Below the pieces are notes generated by a model. That model did no database searches, was not told the origin of the DNA, and saw nothing but the letters and a program-made list of their open reading frames with translations. A stretch of 34,479 bases of DNA from assembly GCA_902465425.1 (NCBI GenBank), contig CABQNA010000004.1, forward strand, positions 1 to 34,479, given 5' to 3'. Below are positions 1 through 8,046 of this stretch, in pieces (the first letter of the stretch is position 1; each line of letters begins with the position of its first letter). The translations under genes were made by a program, and so were the position numbers. The stretch comes from an uncultured Collinsella sp. (GTDB taxonomy: Bacteria > Actinomycetota > Coriobacteriia > Coriobacteriales > Coriobacteriaceae).

Positions 1-29
1 CCCGCCGTTTTTAGATGCGAAACGGCGGG
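1..29 (-). terminator. Hairpin downstream of the response regulator gene
   Basis: A perfect 10-bp stem (CCCGCCGTTT at 1-10 with AAACGGCGGG at 20-29) and a 9-nt loop lie about 40 bases beyond the stop codon of the minus-strand regulator. The stem ends at the window edge, so a U-tract cannot be checked. It probably ends the three-gene signalling operon. Confidence 0.55.
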
Positions 30-70
30 CGGCCTATCTTTACGGCGCCGGAACACGGGCGGCGCACCGA

Positions 71-694
71 CTACGGGCGCTCCATATTGGGGACGATGCT
101 GCCTTCGGTCACCGCATGCACGGCCAGGCGCATGATGTTGTCGTAGCCGGTCTTGTTGAGAATCTCCGAGATGCGGCGTTTGATGGTGCCCTCGCTCATA
201 AACAGCTCGGCCGCAATCTCGCGGCGGCTTTTACCCTCGCAGGCAAGGCGCAAGATCGACAGCTCGACATCGTCGAGGGCCGCCGTGCCCGAAAAGATGC
301 TCTCGGGCGGCTTGGGAAACGTGCAATAGCCCGCCAGCGTGGAGCGCATCACGGCGAACAGCTCGTCGATACCGACGTTCTTGTACACAAAGCTGTCGAC
401 GCCCGCCTCGCGGGCCTGGTCCACAAAGGTGATCTCGGGCATACCCGTCATGATAATGACGCGGCACTCGGGCAGTTGTTCTTTAATGCGCGCCGCCGCC
501 ACGATGCCGTTGGAATCATGCTCGGTGCATACGTCCATCAGTATCATGTCCGGGCGCTCCTTGAGCACAACGTCCAAGGCATCCGAGGCGTCGGCAATCG
601 CGGCGACAACGGTCATGTCGGGCTGGTCACCGACGGAGCGCGCGAGGCTCTCGCGCAAGATAGCCTGGTCTTCGACTATAAGGACGCGAATCAT
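71..694 (-). CDS. NarL/LuxR-family response regulator
   Basis: A 207-residue two-component response regulator. The receiver domain (about 1-120) shows the acidic pair E8-D9, the phospho-acceptor D54 in ILMDV, a switch threonine in MTG and the conserved lysine in VYKN. The usual Asp-x-x-x-Pro loop after the acceptor is replaced by a longer CTEHDSNG stretch without proline. The C-terminal LuxR-type helix-turn-helix (about 140-200) is seen in LACEGKSRREIAAEL and MSEGTIKRRISEIL. The ATG has an AAGGAG ribosome site and overlaps the stop of the upstream kinase gene (ATGA), so the two are translationally coupled and are almost certainly cognate partners. The targets cannot be read from sequence. Confidence 0.93.
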   Translation of the reverse strand: MIRVLIVEDQAILRESLARSVGDQPDMTVVAAIADASDALDVVLKERPDMILMDVCTEHDSNGIVAAARIKEQLPECRVIIMTGMPEITFVDQAREAGVDSFVYKNVGIDELFAVMRSTLAGYCTFPKPPESIFSGTAALDDVELSILRLACEGKSRREIAAELFMSEGTIKRRISEILNKTGYDNIMRLAVHAVTEGSIVPNMERP

Positions 695-2184
695 GAGCTT
701 CTCCTTTTGACCGTGGCGTTGGAGGCGAGCGGGATGGACACCGTAAGCGTGAAGGGCGGGGCGGTGTGGACTTCCAGGCTGCCGCCCAGATTCTGTGCGA
801 CATGCCTCATACCAGGGATACCCGTTCCCTCGCGATACGATACGGGTGCAGGCGCGCCGTCGTTAGAAACGACCATCCGCGCAACAGCGCCGTCTTCCGA
901 CGTCTCCTGCCGCAGGCGCACATGGACCTGATGGGCCTGTGCATGCTTGGTGGCATTGGTCGAGGCCTCGCGGATAATCTGCAGAAAGGCTGCGGCGACA
1001 CGCGCGTCGCTTGGCAGCTCGCCCTCCACATCGATCTGCACGCTCACCAGGCCAAAGGCATGGACGATATCGCCCAGTTGCTCTGCCGGTTCGGTGTCGC
1101 CCCCGCTGCGCAGATCGGCAGCGATTGAGCGCAGCAGCGGGTCGATCTGCTCGAGTGACTCGTCATCCAGGCGCCCCTCCTCCAGATAACGATGGAGGAT
1201 GGACAGACGCTGCCCGATCACGTCGTGCACGCGAGCGCGCATACGCAGATAGGCCGCATTGTCAGCAACTTTTTTGACTTCTTCGATCTGGGCTTGGAGC
1301 TCTTGGCCCGCAAGCTCAAGCAGGTGGTTGGCTTGCGCCAAGCGGTCGTAGGCGTGTGCGTATTCCGTCACGTCCAGTCCGATAATGCGCTCAAAGAGGC
1401 GGCCCGAAACCATAACCTCGTCGTGCACAAATAGGCGAATCTCGGCGGGAGAAATCTCGATCACCGCGCGAGCCTCACCAAAACGGTCCAAGTTAATCCG
1501 CACGCGGTTCCTACTGCTTTCGGGCATTTGCATGCTAAGTTTGCGCAGGTCGTTCCATGTGCCGCTCATGTCACCTAGATCGGTGGGCATATGAAGTTCC
1601 ACCAGGTTTTTGCGCATGCAGCGGTTCATGAGCAGCGGACGGCCCCTCGGGTCCAGATACAGGATGCCCACGGGAATCACGTTGATGGTCTCGATCGTCG
1701 AGAACGCGGTGATATCCTCCTGGCGGTTACGGACGTCCATCAAGAGCGCCGCGATGGACCGGAACAGAAAGAATGCCCCCTCTGCGATAAGGACAACGGT
1801 CCACGCCGAGCCCATGGCAAAAACCACCGGCGGTGTAACGGCGACAACAAGCAGCAGCTCGACCAGCATGACGGGGCGACGATAGTGCGCCATAAGCACC
1901 GCGCCGTAGGCAAAGATTGCGGCATTGAGCCACAGCGCTCCGCCCATTGCCCTGGCGCAAACGTCAAGCGGCGCCACCAGATATGAGCCAGACGACGCGA
2001 ACAAGATGAGCGCCGAAATAACTAGGTGAAGCACAAGGCTCGCCTCGTAGGCACAAATCACCTTACGGTTATAGGACGAGCGGCGCGATGAAATGAGCGG
2101 GACGTGGATCGTCTGCAGACACGCAGCCAGGGCAAAGACAACATCGAGCGCAACGATTTGGGGAAGGATGAGCGAAATCTGCAT
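691..2184 (-). CDS. HisKA_3-type sensor histidine kinase
   Basis: A membrane sensor kinase of about 497 residues. The N-terminal ~150 residues hold about five or six hydrophobic segments, followed by a PAS-like linker (about 160-280) and a coiled helix. The dimerisation helix has the HisKA_3 pattern RARVHDVIGQRLSIL, with the phospho-accepting His near residue 320. The HATPase domain shows its N-box (REASTNATKHA) and a glycine box (GTGIPGMRHVAQNLGG). I favour the ATG at 2184, which has GGTGAG five bases upstream; a GTG at 2190 overlapping the previous stop (GTGA) is an alternative. It sits between the 7TM-type protein gene and the response regulator gene and overlaps both or nearly so. The stimulus is unknown. 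Confidence 0.92.
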   Translation of the reverse strand: MQISLILPQIVALDVVFALAACLQTIHVPLISSRRSSYNRKVICAYEASLVLHLVISALILFASSGSYLVAPLDVCARAMGGALWLNAAIFAYGAVLMAHYRRPVMLVELLLVVAVTPPVVFAMGSAWTVVLIAEGAFFLFRSIAALLMDVRNRQEDITAFSTIETINVIPVGILYLDPRGRPLLMNRCMRKNLVELHMPTDLGDMSGTWNDLRKLSMQMPESSRNRVRINLDRFGEARAVIEISPAEIRLFVHDEVMVSGRLFERIIGLDVTEYAHAYDRLAQANHLLELAGQELQAQIEEVKKVADNAAYLRMRARVHDVIGQRLSILHRYLEEGRLDDESLEQIDPLLRSIAADLRSGGDTEPAEQLGDIVHAFGLVSVQIDVEGELPSDARVAAAFLQIIREASTNATKHAQAHQVHVRLRQETSEDGAVARMVVSNDGAPAPVSYREGTGIPGMRHVAQNLGGSLEVHTAPPFTLTVSIPLASNATVKRRSS

Positions 2185-2186
2185 CG

Positions 2187-4070
2187 TCACTCACCCGCCC
2201 TCGGCATCAAGACGATCATGCGCAGCTGGCCGGGCTCGCCCTCAAGGCGGTATGCCACGTTGCGCCCTTGCAGAGCGCTTTCGAGCTCTTGCGCAGCGGG
2301 CGTCTGCGAAAGATCTGCATCATCGTTGGAAAAAAGCGTGGCGCGCAGCTCGACACTGCATCGGTCATGGTCGCCCAAGTGATACATAAGCGCCGGATGG
2401 TCGGTGGTGTAGGCAAAAAACGCAAAGTCATACACGCAGTCGTACAGGGCGCTTACCGTACTGGCGTGCATCGGGCGCCGTATGGCGATAATCGAGGCGC
2501 AATCGATATCGATGGTGCGCAGGTCGCTTGCGAGCTCGTTGGCAATGAGCTGAATGCGGTCGCGATCAAAACCGCTCTCCCCATGCTGTGCCAACGTGAG
2601 CGACCCCTTGCGCTTGCAATAGGCGACGAGCATCTTTGCGCGCTGCAGCATGCGGTAACGCTCGTGCGAAGACGCCTCGTCGGTCAACGGCGGCAGCGAG
2701 CTCAGCAGGTCGTACATCCCTTCGAGCGCGCGGGCAATCGCCTGGTCCACGTCTTGGACCAGCAAGGTCTCGGCCTCTTGATCTGCCAAATGCGTCTTAA
2801 GGTCGTAGTCGGCGGCGAGCAGCTCGTTTTGACGCTGCAGCTCCATGCGGCGATGTGCCAGCTCACGGTTAAGCTCGTTGAGCTCCGACACGTCTTGGGC
2901 AAGCAGGGCCGATCCGCCCAGCAGTGGAAAGGCACGGTACATCACATCGGGATCGGACGCCACGGCAAAGGCATGGGCGTGGCCGTGCTCCTGGGTCCGC
3001 AACTCCTCGCGCACGCCTACCGGCATTGGCTTTGACACCGGCGTGGCATAGACCTCCTGCAGGTCGCGCGTTAGAACTTTGAGGTCGAGCGGCAAGGTGT
3101 CGAAAATGCCGGCGATGTCGTGATACGACGGAATGACACCACAATCGAGACAGATTTCCATCGCCACCACGCACAGGACGCAATAGACGAGCGAAAAGTT
3201 GAGCCTCCATGCCCAGGGCACGCGCAACGCATACGAGATGGCAAAGAATGCGCCACCCAGCAGTACGAGCGCCGCCGTGCCCGAGAAACGCTGGATGCGA
3301 AAGGACGAGGACCGACCAACCAGGATAAAAAAGGTCACGAAGTTAAAGGCCGTCCACACTAAGACGGCGAAATAACCCCAGCCGTACGTGTAATCGTTGC
3401 TCCAGGTGTCGCTTGTACGGTCAAAGCGGAAGACCTGCTGGTGAAAATCGTTGGTGAGCACAAATCCGATAAGCAGGATGGCCACAATCCACAGCGCAGC
3501 GCAGTAGCGGCGACCCAGGCGGTGTTGCTCCAGGCCCGCAAGGCGCAGACCACACAACTGGTAGAGCAGTGGAATGAGCGTCATGGGCACGTAGTACAGG
3601 TACCACAGCACGGTGGCATAGAACGGCGTGAACGACTTGTACTTGAGAATGACTTCGATCATCCACAGGGCGCAGATGGTGGCGATGGCAACAAGGCGGC
3701 GGCGCAACACATAGTCCAAACAGCGCAGATAGACCGATACGCCCCAAATCGAAAATACAATTGCGGCGACAAGCAGCGGGAGAGAGCTCGAATGGACGAG
3801 CGCATCCACGACCTCTTCGGACACCTCGCTATAGGCGGGCACGGCGTTAGAAAGTTTGGGGTCGAAGGCGAACAGCGACGGCAAGACCGCCAAAAGCATG
3901 AGGAACAGCGCGGTGATGGCGCCGGCGATAGCAAAGACGCGGTGACGGTACACCTGACGTGTTATGCCAACCAGGAATCGCGGCATGGCGAAGAGCCTGC
4001 CGCCCCTGGGATCCGCCACGGGAGCGGATCGGGCGGCCGCGTGGCCGATATGTCGCTCGCGGGTACCCAT
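2187..4070 (-). CDS. Putative 7TM-type membrane sensor, kinase-like but without an ATPase core
   Basis: A protein of about 627 residues, first gene of the signalling operon. The N-terminal half has about eight hydrophobic segments. The stretch KSFTPFYATVLWYLYYVP, the following ND-H--VF-F segment and Y-YGWGYF resemble the N-terminal 7TM region of some histidine kinases. A helical, probably coiled-coil region follows (SELNELNRELAHRRMELQRQ), then a cytoplasmic domain with no recognisable phospho-acceptor His or HATPase boxes. It may sense a ligand and control the HisKA_3 kinase encoded next. The start is uncertain. An upstream ATG at 4139 would put the start inside the strong hairpin at 4138-4176; ATGs at 4070 and 3986 (just before the first hydrophobic helix) are more credible, and I use 4070. 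Confidence 0.75.
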   Translation of the reverse strand: MGTRERHIGHAAARSAPVADPRGGRLFAMPRFLVGITRQVYRHRVFAIAGAITALFLMLLAVLPSLFAFDPKLSNAVPAYSEVSEEVVDALVHSSSLPLLVAAIVFSIWGVSVYLRCLDYVLRRRLVAIATICALWMIEVILKYKSFTPFYATVLWYLYYVPMTLIPLLYQLCGLRLAGLEQHRLGRRYCAALWIVAILLIGFVLTNDFHQQVFRFDRTSDTWSNDYTYGWGYFAVLVWTAFNFVTFFILVGRSSSFRIQRFSGTAALVLLGGAFFAISYALRVPWAWRLNFSLVYCVLCVVAMEICLDCGVIPSYHDIAGIFDTLPLDLKVLTRDLQEVYATPVSKPMPVGVREELRTQEHGHAHAFAVASDPDVMYRAFPLLGGSALLAQDVSELNELNRELAHRRMELQRQNELLAADYDLKTHLADQEAETLLVQDVDQAIARALEGMYDLLSSLPPLTDEASSHERYRMLQRAKMLVAYCKRKGSLTLAQHGESGFDRDRIQLIANELASDLRTIDIDCASIIAIRRPMHASTVSALYDCVYDFAFFAYTTDHPALMYHLGDHDRCSVELRATLFSNDDADLSQTPAAQELESALQGRNVAYRLEGEPGQLRMIVLMPRAGE

Positions 4071-4137
4071 AGTGCTTTTAGTGTACCGACAGATGGGTCG
4101 AAAAAGCGGGCCGCATGTCCCAAAATCCGCAGACGGC

Positions 4138-4176
4138 AAGGCGCCCGGCGAGCATTAACTGCTCGCCGGGCGCCTT
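4138..4176 (-). terminator. Terminator of the GH1 gene
   Basis: A perfect 17-bp stem (4138-4154 with 4160-4176) and a 5-nt loop lie about 30 bases past the stop of the minus-strand glucosidase gene. The U-tract is poor, but the stem is long and GC-rich and separates this gene from the signalling operon downstream. Confidence 0.7.
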
Positions 4177-4205
4177 GGTTAGGAGGCTACGGTTATCGGG
4201 AAAGC

Positions 4206-5636
4206 CTAGGCCAAATCTTCGCCGTTGGTGGCGATAACCTTCTTGTACCAGTCAAAGCTCTTCTTTTTGGAGCGCTTGAGGGTGCCGTTGCCGGCGTCGT
4301 CGCGGTCCACATAGATAAAGCCGTAGCGCTTGGACATCTCGCCCGTGCCGGCCGAGACCAGGTCGATCGGGCCCCAGGTGGTGTAGCCCAGCAGGTCAAC
4401 GCCGTCCTCGGTCACCGCATCGCGCATCGCGGCGATATGCTGGCGCAGGTAGTCGATACGGTAGTCGTCGTTGATGGAACCATCCTCTTCGACAACATCC
4501 TTGGCGCCCAGACCGTTCTCAACCACAAACAGCGGCTTCTGATAACGATCGTACAGGTCGTTGAGCGTAATGCGGAAGCCCAGCGGATCGATGGCCCAGC
4601 CCCACTGGCTCTCCTGCAGGTAGGGGTTCTTGGCGCCGGCGAAGGCATTGCCCTGGGTGCGCTCGACATCGGGGTTATCGGCACCGGCAGAGCAACGGGT
4701 GCTGTAATAGCTAAAGCTGATGAAGTCGACGGTGTTGGCGGCCAGGATCTCGCGGTCCTCGTCCGTCATGCCCACATCGATACCCAGACGCTCGAGCTTC
4801 TTGACGGCATAGGCCGGGTAGTAGCCACGGCTCTGAACGTCGACGAAGAAGTAATTGTCCTGATTGTCGAGCTGCGCCTGGCGCACATCGCCCGGACGAC
4901 AGCTGTAGGGGTAGTAGCTACCTGCGGCGAGCATGCAGCCAATCTTGACCTCGGGGTCGATCTCGTGGGCAATCTTGGTTGCCCAAGCGCTGGCAACGAG
5001 CTCGTTGTGGGCGGCCAGGTACTCGACAGCCTCCTTGTTCTCGCCCTCCTCAAAGACCAGACCGGCACCCATAAACGGCAGGTGCAAGATCATATTGATC
5101 TCGTTAAAGGTAAGCCAGTACTTCACCAGACCCTTGTAGCGGGTAAAGATTGTGGTCGCGAGGTTCTTGTAGAAGTCGATGAGCTTACGGTTGCGCCAGC
5201 CGCCGTACTCCTTGATGAGGTGAATCGGACAGTCGAAGTGCGCGATGGTCACGAGCGGCTCGATGCCGTGCTTTTGACACTCGCGGAATACATCCTCGTA
5301 GAAGGCCAGGCCAGCCTCATTGGGCTCGGTCTCGTCGCCGTTGGGGAAGATGCGGGTCCAAGCCAGGCTCATACGGAAGGTCTTAAAGCCCATCTCGGCA
5401 AAGAGAGCAATGTCCTCTTTGTAGTGGTGATAGAAATCGATGCCGGTCTGCGCGGGATAGTAATAGCCGTCCTCGAAGTCGAGCATTTTACGCTGGCCGG
5501 AGACCACCGCATAGCGCTCGGGGCCGTGCGGAGCCACGTCCACGTTGGCAAGGCCGCGGCCGTCCACGTCGTAGGCGCCCTCGCACTGGTTGGCAGCCGT
5601 TGCGCCGCCCCACAGGAAGTCATTACGGAAAGCCAT
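4206..5636 (-). CDS. Glycoside hydrolase family 1, 6-phospho-beta-glucosidase
   Basis: A 476-residue GH1 enzyme, the usual full length. It would hydrolyse 6-phospho-beta-glucosides (for example phosphorylated cellobiose, arbutin or salicin) in the cytoplasm after PTS uptake. The N-terminus FLWGGATAANQCEGAY is typical. The acid/base Glu is in YWLTFNE (E179) and the nucleophile is in VVENG (E373). The C-terminal LKRSKKKSFDWYKKV matches the Ser/Lys/Tyr phosphate-binding pattern of the 6-phospho subfamily rather than plain beta-glucosidases. The ATG is preceded by GAAGGGG. No PTS permease or BglG-type regulator lies beside it, so sugar-6-phosphate must come from a transporter encoded elsewhere. 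I saw no RAT-like antiterminator hairpin in the short leader. Confidence 0.93.
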   Translation of the reverse strand: MAFRNDFLWGGATAANQCEGAYDVDGRGLANVDVAPHGPERYAVVSGQRKMLDFEDGYYYPAQTGIDFYHHYKEDIALFAEMGFKTFRMSLAWTRIFPNGDETEPNEAGLAFYEDVFRECQKHGIEPLVTIAHFDCPIHLIKEYGGWRNRKLIDFYKNLATTIFTRYKGLVKYWLTFNEINMILHLPFMGAGLVFEEGENKEAVEYLAAHNELVASAWATKIAHEIDPEVKIGCMLAAGSYYPYSCRPGDVRQAQLDNQDNYFFVDVQSRGYYPAYAVKKLERLGIDVGMTDEDREILAANTVDFISFSYYSTRCSAGADNPDVERTQGNAFAGAKNPYLQESQWGWAIDPLGFRITLNDLYDRYQKPLFVVENGLGAKDVVEEDGSINDDYRIDYLRQHIAAMRDAVTEDGVDLLGYTTWGPIDLVSAGTGEMSKRYGFIYVDRDDAGNGTLKRSKKKSFDWYKKVIATNGEDLA

Positions 5637-5780
5637 GTATCAACCCCTTCGCACGCTGTTGTCATAGGTTCAGTATCCCTGCAAACAACGCGTCGCTCAA
5701 CGGCAACGGCACGGGCCGATACTTCTTTTCGCACACGGCGGCCCAGCAGCCGCCCCCGCCTGACACTTTCTGATACCGCC

Positions 5781-5829
5781 GCCCCAAACCACCACAAAGG
5801 GGACAGGCACCTTTGTGGTGGTTTGGGGC
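5781..5829. repeat. Perfect 20-bp hairpin with GGGGAC core
   Basis: The arms at 5781-5800 and 5810-5829 are perfect reverse complements of 20 bases around the 9-nt loop GGACAGGCA. It belongs to the GGGGAC-core repeat family found elsewhere in the window. There is no clear U-tract. It lies between the promoter side of the GH1 gene and the ATPase island, and only its right half is present in the second repeat copy at 7220. Confidence 0.85.
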
Positions 5830-5833
5830 GGTT

Positions 5834-5972
5834 TGTCTCGATCTGTAACAGTTAGGCCGCCAAAACCGGGCCTGGTGTTACAGATTGAGATTGTTCGGTC
5901 TGTCCCTGCAGTTTGTCTCGATCTGTAACAGGTAGAGACGATTTAGCCCGCTAGATGTTACAGATCGAGACA
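5834..5972. repeat. Pair of TCTCGATCTGTAACA palindromes
   Basis: Two inverted-repeat modules in tandem. Module A has arms TGTCTCGATCTGTAACA (5834-5850) and TGTTACAGATTGAGA (5876-5890). Module B has perfect 17-bp arms at 5914-5930 and 5956-5972. The inner sequences differ (a GGCCG/CGGGCC-like stem against AGAGACGATTTAGCCC). The same pair recurs, with point differences, at 7256-7312 and 7336-7394. Function is unknown; a REP-like or MITE-like element is likely. Confidence 0.85.
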
Positions 5973-5979
5973 GAAGATT

Positions 5980-6034
5980 CTAGTCGCAGGTGATGTCGAG
6001 GTTTTGCCGACGAGGCCTACGTAACCGCCTTCGC
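5980..6034 (-). pseudogene. Frameshifted 3' remnant of a DUF4867 gene
   Basis: The minus strand here matches the last ~55 bases, including the TAG stop, of the intact DUF4867 gene at 7402-8046. One base is missing after GATGTCGAGGTT and several substitutions break the reading frame, so it cannot be expressed as part of a protein. It is the outer part of the left direct repeat. Confidence 0.8.
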
Positions 6035-6098
6035 TCAGCAATTCATTTGACTGAATAGGAAAGAAAGGAAAAAATAGGAAAAAAAGGAAAGGAGACTT

Positions 6099-7205
6099 AT
6101 GACTGAAACCATCTTCTCCCCCTCATTTGGAAATCGCCCGTCCTATCTGGTGGGTCGCGGGAGCGTGATTTCGACATTCATCTCCGGTCTTGAGCAGGAG
6201 CCGGGCAATCGAGACCGAGCCATGCTCATGCTCGGCCAGCGAGGCAGCGGCAAGACGGTTCTTCTGTGGGAACTTGCCGACCGCGCACGCAAGCTCGGTT
6301 TTGTTGTCGCCACACCCACCGTAGCCTCCGAAGATATGCTTGAGCGCATTGTTGAAAAAATCCAAGAAGCAGGCGAGCCTTATGTCAGCAAGCGTCATCT
6401 CCCCAAACTTTCTGGCGGTAGCTTGAGCGTCTTCGGCTTCTCAGCCGGTCTCGAGTTCACACGCGATGTGCAGGAGACCAAGAGTTTCCAGTTCAAACTC
6501 ACGCAGCTGGCGCGCAAGCTGACCGAGCAGGGGCACGGCATCCTCATCCTTATCGATGAGCTCCAAGCTAATTCACCTGAGATTAGACAGCTCGTCACCG
6601 CCTATCAAGAGCTGGTCGGTGAGGGACTCAACGTCGCGCTTGTTATGGCAGGTCTCCCGGGAGCCGTCTGTGCAACGCTCAATGACCGCGTGCTGACATT
6701 TCTCAACCGCGCTCGCAAGGTCACGCTCGAACCGCTTTCAGTCGGAGATGTCGATGCCTATTATCAGCGGGCTTTCGAAGAGCTCGACCTTGATATTCCA
6801 GGCGATCTTCGCCTCCGTGCCGCTCGCGCAACCCAAGGCTCGCCCTATATGCTGCAGCTCATCGGCTATAACATCGGCAATCGCTGCAAGACAGGAGAAC
6901 ACGTAACGCCAGAGCAAGTCGACGGAGCTATCGAAGCGTCAAAAGCCGATTTCGAAAACGATGTTTGTGAAACGACGCTCGCCGCGCTATCGGACCAAGA
7001 CGTCGCGTTTCTCGACGCAATGACTGATGACGAAGACGCCGTTTCGCGCATTTCCGATGTAGCGAAACGTATGTCAGTCACACCCGACTATGCGCAAAAG
7101 TATCGCCGGCGCCTCATCGACGCCGGCGTAATCGAACAGGCGCGCCGCGGTTACGTGCGTTTCGCCGTTCCATATATGGCTGACTATCTGCGCAGCCAAC
7201 TCTAG
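6099..7205 (+). CDS. Solitary AAA/ORC-like ATPase with winged-helix C-terminus
   Basis: A 368-residue P-loop ATPase of the AAA_16/ORC-like kind. The Walker A motif is GQRGSGKT (46-53). Walker B is ILILIDELQ (about 148-156), with the Asp-Glu pair expected for ATP hydrolysis. A sensor-like segment MAGLPG follows, then a lid region (about 215-280). The last ~70 residues (VSRISDVAKRMSVTPDYAQKYRRRLIDAGVI) look like a winged helix that could bind DNA. The ATG has a strong AAAGGAG site after a long A/G-rich leader. It is the only gene between two ~236-bp direct repeats and is on the strand opposite its neighbours, which suggests acquisition by transfer. It might be a phage, plasmid or defence-related remnant; no partner gene is present, so the role is unknown. 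Confidence 0.88.
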   Translation: MTETIFSPSFGNRPSYLVGRGSVISTFISGLEQEPGNRDRAMLMLGQRGSGKTVLLWELADRARKLGFVVATPTVASEDMLERIVEKIQEAGEPYVSKRHLPKLSGGSLSVFGFSAGLEFTRDVQETKSFQFKLTQLARKLTEQGHGILILIDELQANSPEIRQLVTAYQELVGEGLNVALVMAGLPGAVCATLNDRVLTFLNRARKVTLEPLSVGDVDAYYQRAFEELDLDIPGDLRLRAARATQGSPYMLQLIGYNIGNRCKTGEHVTPEQVDGAIEASKADFENDVCETTLAALSDQDVAFLDAMTDDEDAVSRISDVAKRMSVTPDYAQKYRRRLIDAGVIEQARRGYVRFAVPYMADYLRSQL

Positions 7206-7219
7206 GCAGCCACCGCAAT

Positions 7220-7457
7220 GGGGACAGGCACCTTTGTGGTGGTTTGGGCCCGTTTTGTCTCGATCTGTAACAGCTAGGCCGTCAAAACCGGGCCTGGTGT
7301 TACAGATCGAGATCTTTCGGGCAGCCCCTGCAGTTTGTCTAAATCTGTAACAGGTAGAGACGATTTGGCCCGCCAGATGTTACATATCGAGACAGAAGAT
7401 TCTAGTCGCAGGCGATGTCGAGGTTCTTGCCAATGAGGCCTACGTAGCCGCCCTCGG
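7220..7457. repeat. Right copy of the ~236-bp direct repeat
   Basis: The counterpart of 5799-6034. It contains the right half of the GGGGAC hairpin, the two TCTCGATCTGTAACA palindromes (7256-7312, 7336-7394) and the last ~55 bases of the intact DUF4867 gene. The left arm of the GGGGAC hairpin is missing here; the sequence before 7220 differs from that before 5799. Confidence 0.9.
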
Positions 7458-8046
7458 CAGCCTTGGGGCTGTCAGCATGGCAGAGAACCCACTTGTCGGC
7501 CTTCCAGTAGCAGTAGCTGTCACCGGCGGTAGGCATGTCGGTTGCGGCCTCGGGGCGCGGGCCGTTGGTGCCGGCGGGAAGCGCCACCATCACCTGGAAG
7601 CCACCGTCGTCGACCATGCACGGCGTGTAGTGGAGCGTGGTGTTGAAAACCTCGACGACCTTGCCCGCCGGCACGCGGAACGCCTTGACGCACGCGGTAT
7701 CGAGCTTGCCGTCCTCGATCTCCCAGCGATGCGCCACGAGCAGGATAAAGTCGCGCGCGCCCAGGTTGAACTCACTCGCGCGGTGGTACTCCAGGCAGTT
7801 GAGACGCGTGTTGTGGCCGTTGCACCAGCCGAGCTGGAAGGGACGGCCACCAAACATGAGAAAGCCAAGCTTGTCGGCATCCTTGACGTCCTCGAGCTCC
7901 GGCGCACTTGCAACGTACTTGCTGCCCTCGGGAATGGGCGTGGCAGAGAGCGCCTCGAGCACGGGCGACGTAAGCTCGGACGGAACGTTATCCCAAACGT
8001 TGCCATAGGACTTGAACTCGGGATCGTTGACAGAGTAGATATGCAT
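7402..8046 (-). CDS. DUF4867 family protein (cupin-like)
   Basis: A 214-residue protein with the family landmarks in order: an N-terminal VNDPEFKSYGNV, FGGRPFQLGWCNG, the LNCLEYHRASEFNLGARDF block, KAFRVPAGKVVEVFNTTLHYTPC, and C-terminal ALPAGTNG and DKWVLCHAD. The family is thought to be cupin-like and is often found near carbohydrate genes, but its reaction is not established. The conserved His and Glu residues could bind a metal or sugar. I chose the ATG at 8046 because AGGAG lies seven bases upstream and the homology begins there; further upstream in-frame codons have no ribosome site. Its 3' end is duplicated at 5980-6034. Confidence 0.85.
   Translation of the reverse strand: MHIYSVNDPEFKSYGNVWDNVPSELTSPVLEALSATPIPEGSKYVASAPELEDVKDADKLGFLMFGGRPFQLGWCNGHNTRLNCLEYHRASEFNLGARDFILLVAHRWEIEDGKLDTACVKAFRVPAGKVVEVFNTTLHYTPCMVDDGGFQVMVALPAGTNGPRPEAATDMPTAGDSYCYWKADKWVLCHADSPKAAEGGYVGLIGKNLDIACD

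Larger units (their letters stand above)
5799..6034. repeat. Left copy of the ~236-bp direct repeat flanking the ATPase gene
   Basis: This stretch matches 7220-7457 at about 90% identity by eye, with a few one-base indels. It starts at GGGGACAGGCACCTTTG and continues through two palindromic modules into a stretch homologous to the last ~55 bases of the DUF4867 gene. The stretch 6035-6098 after it is a purine-rich leader of the ATPase gene; a weak TTGACT (6047-6052) could serve as its -35. Confidence 0.9.

Noticed and set aside
3441..5855. An 804-codon plus-strand open frame across the 7TM-type and GH1 genes
   Set aside because: It is antisense to two well-supported genes; the GH1 gene has all catalytic motifs. 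Long antisense frames are expected in GC-rich DNA with strong third-position bias, and the translation shows no domain.
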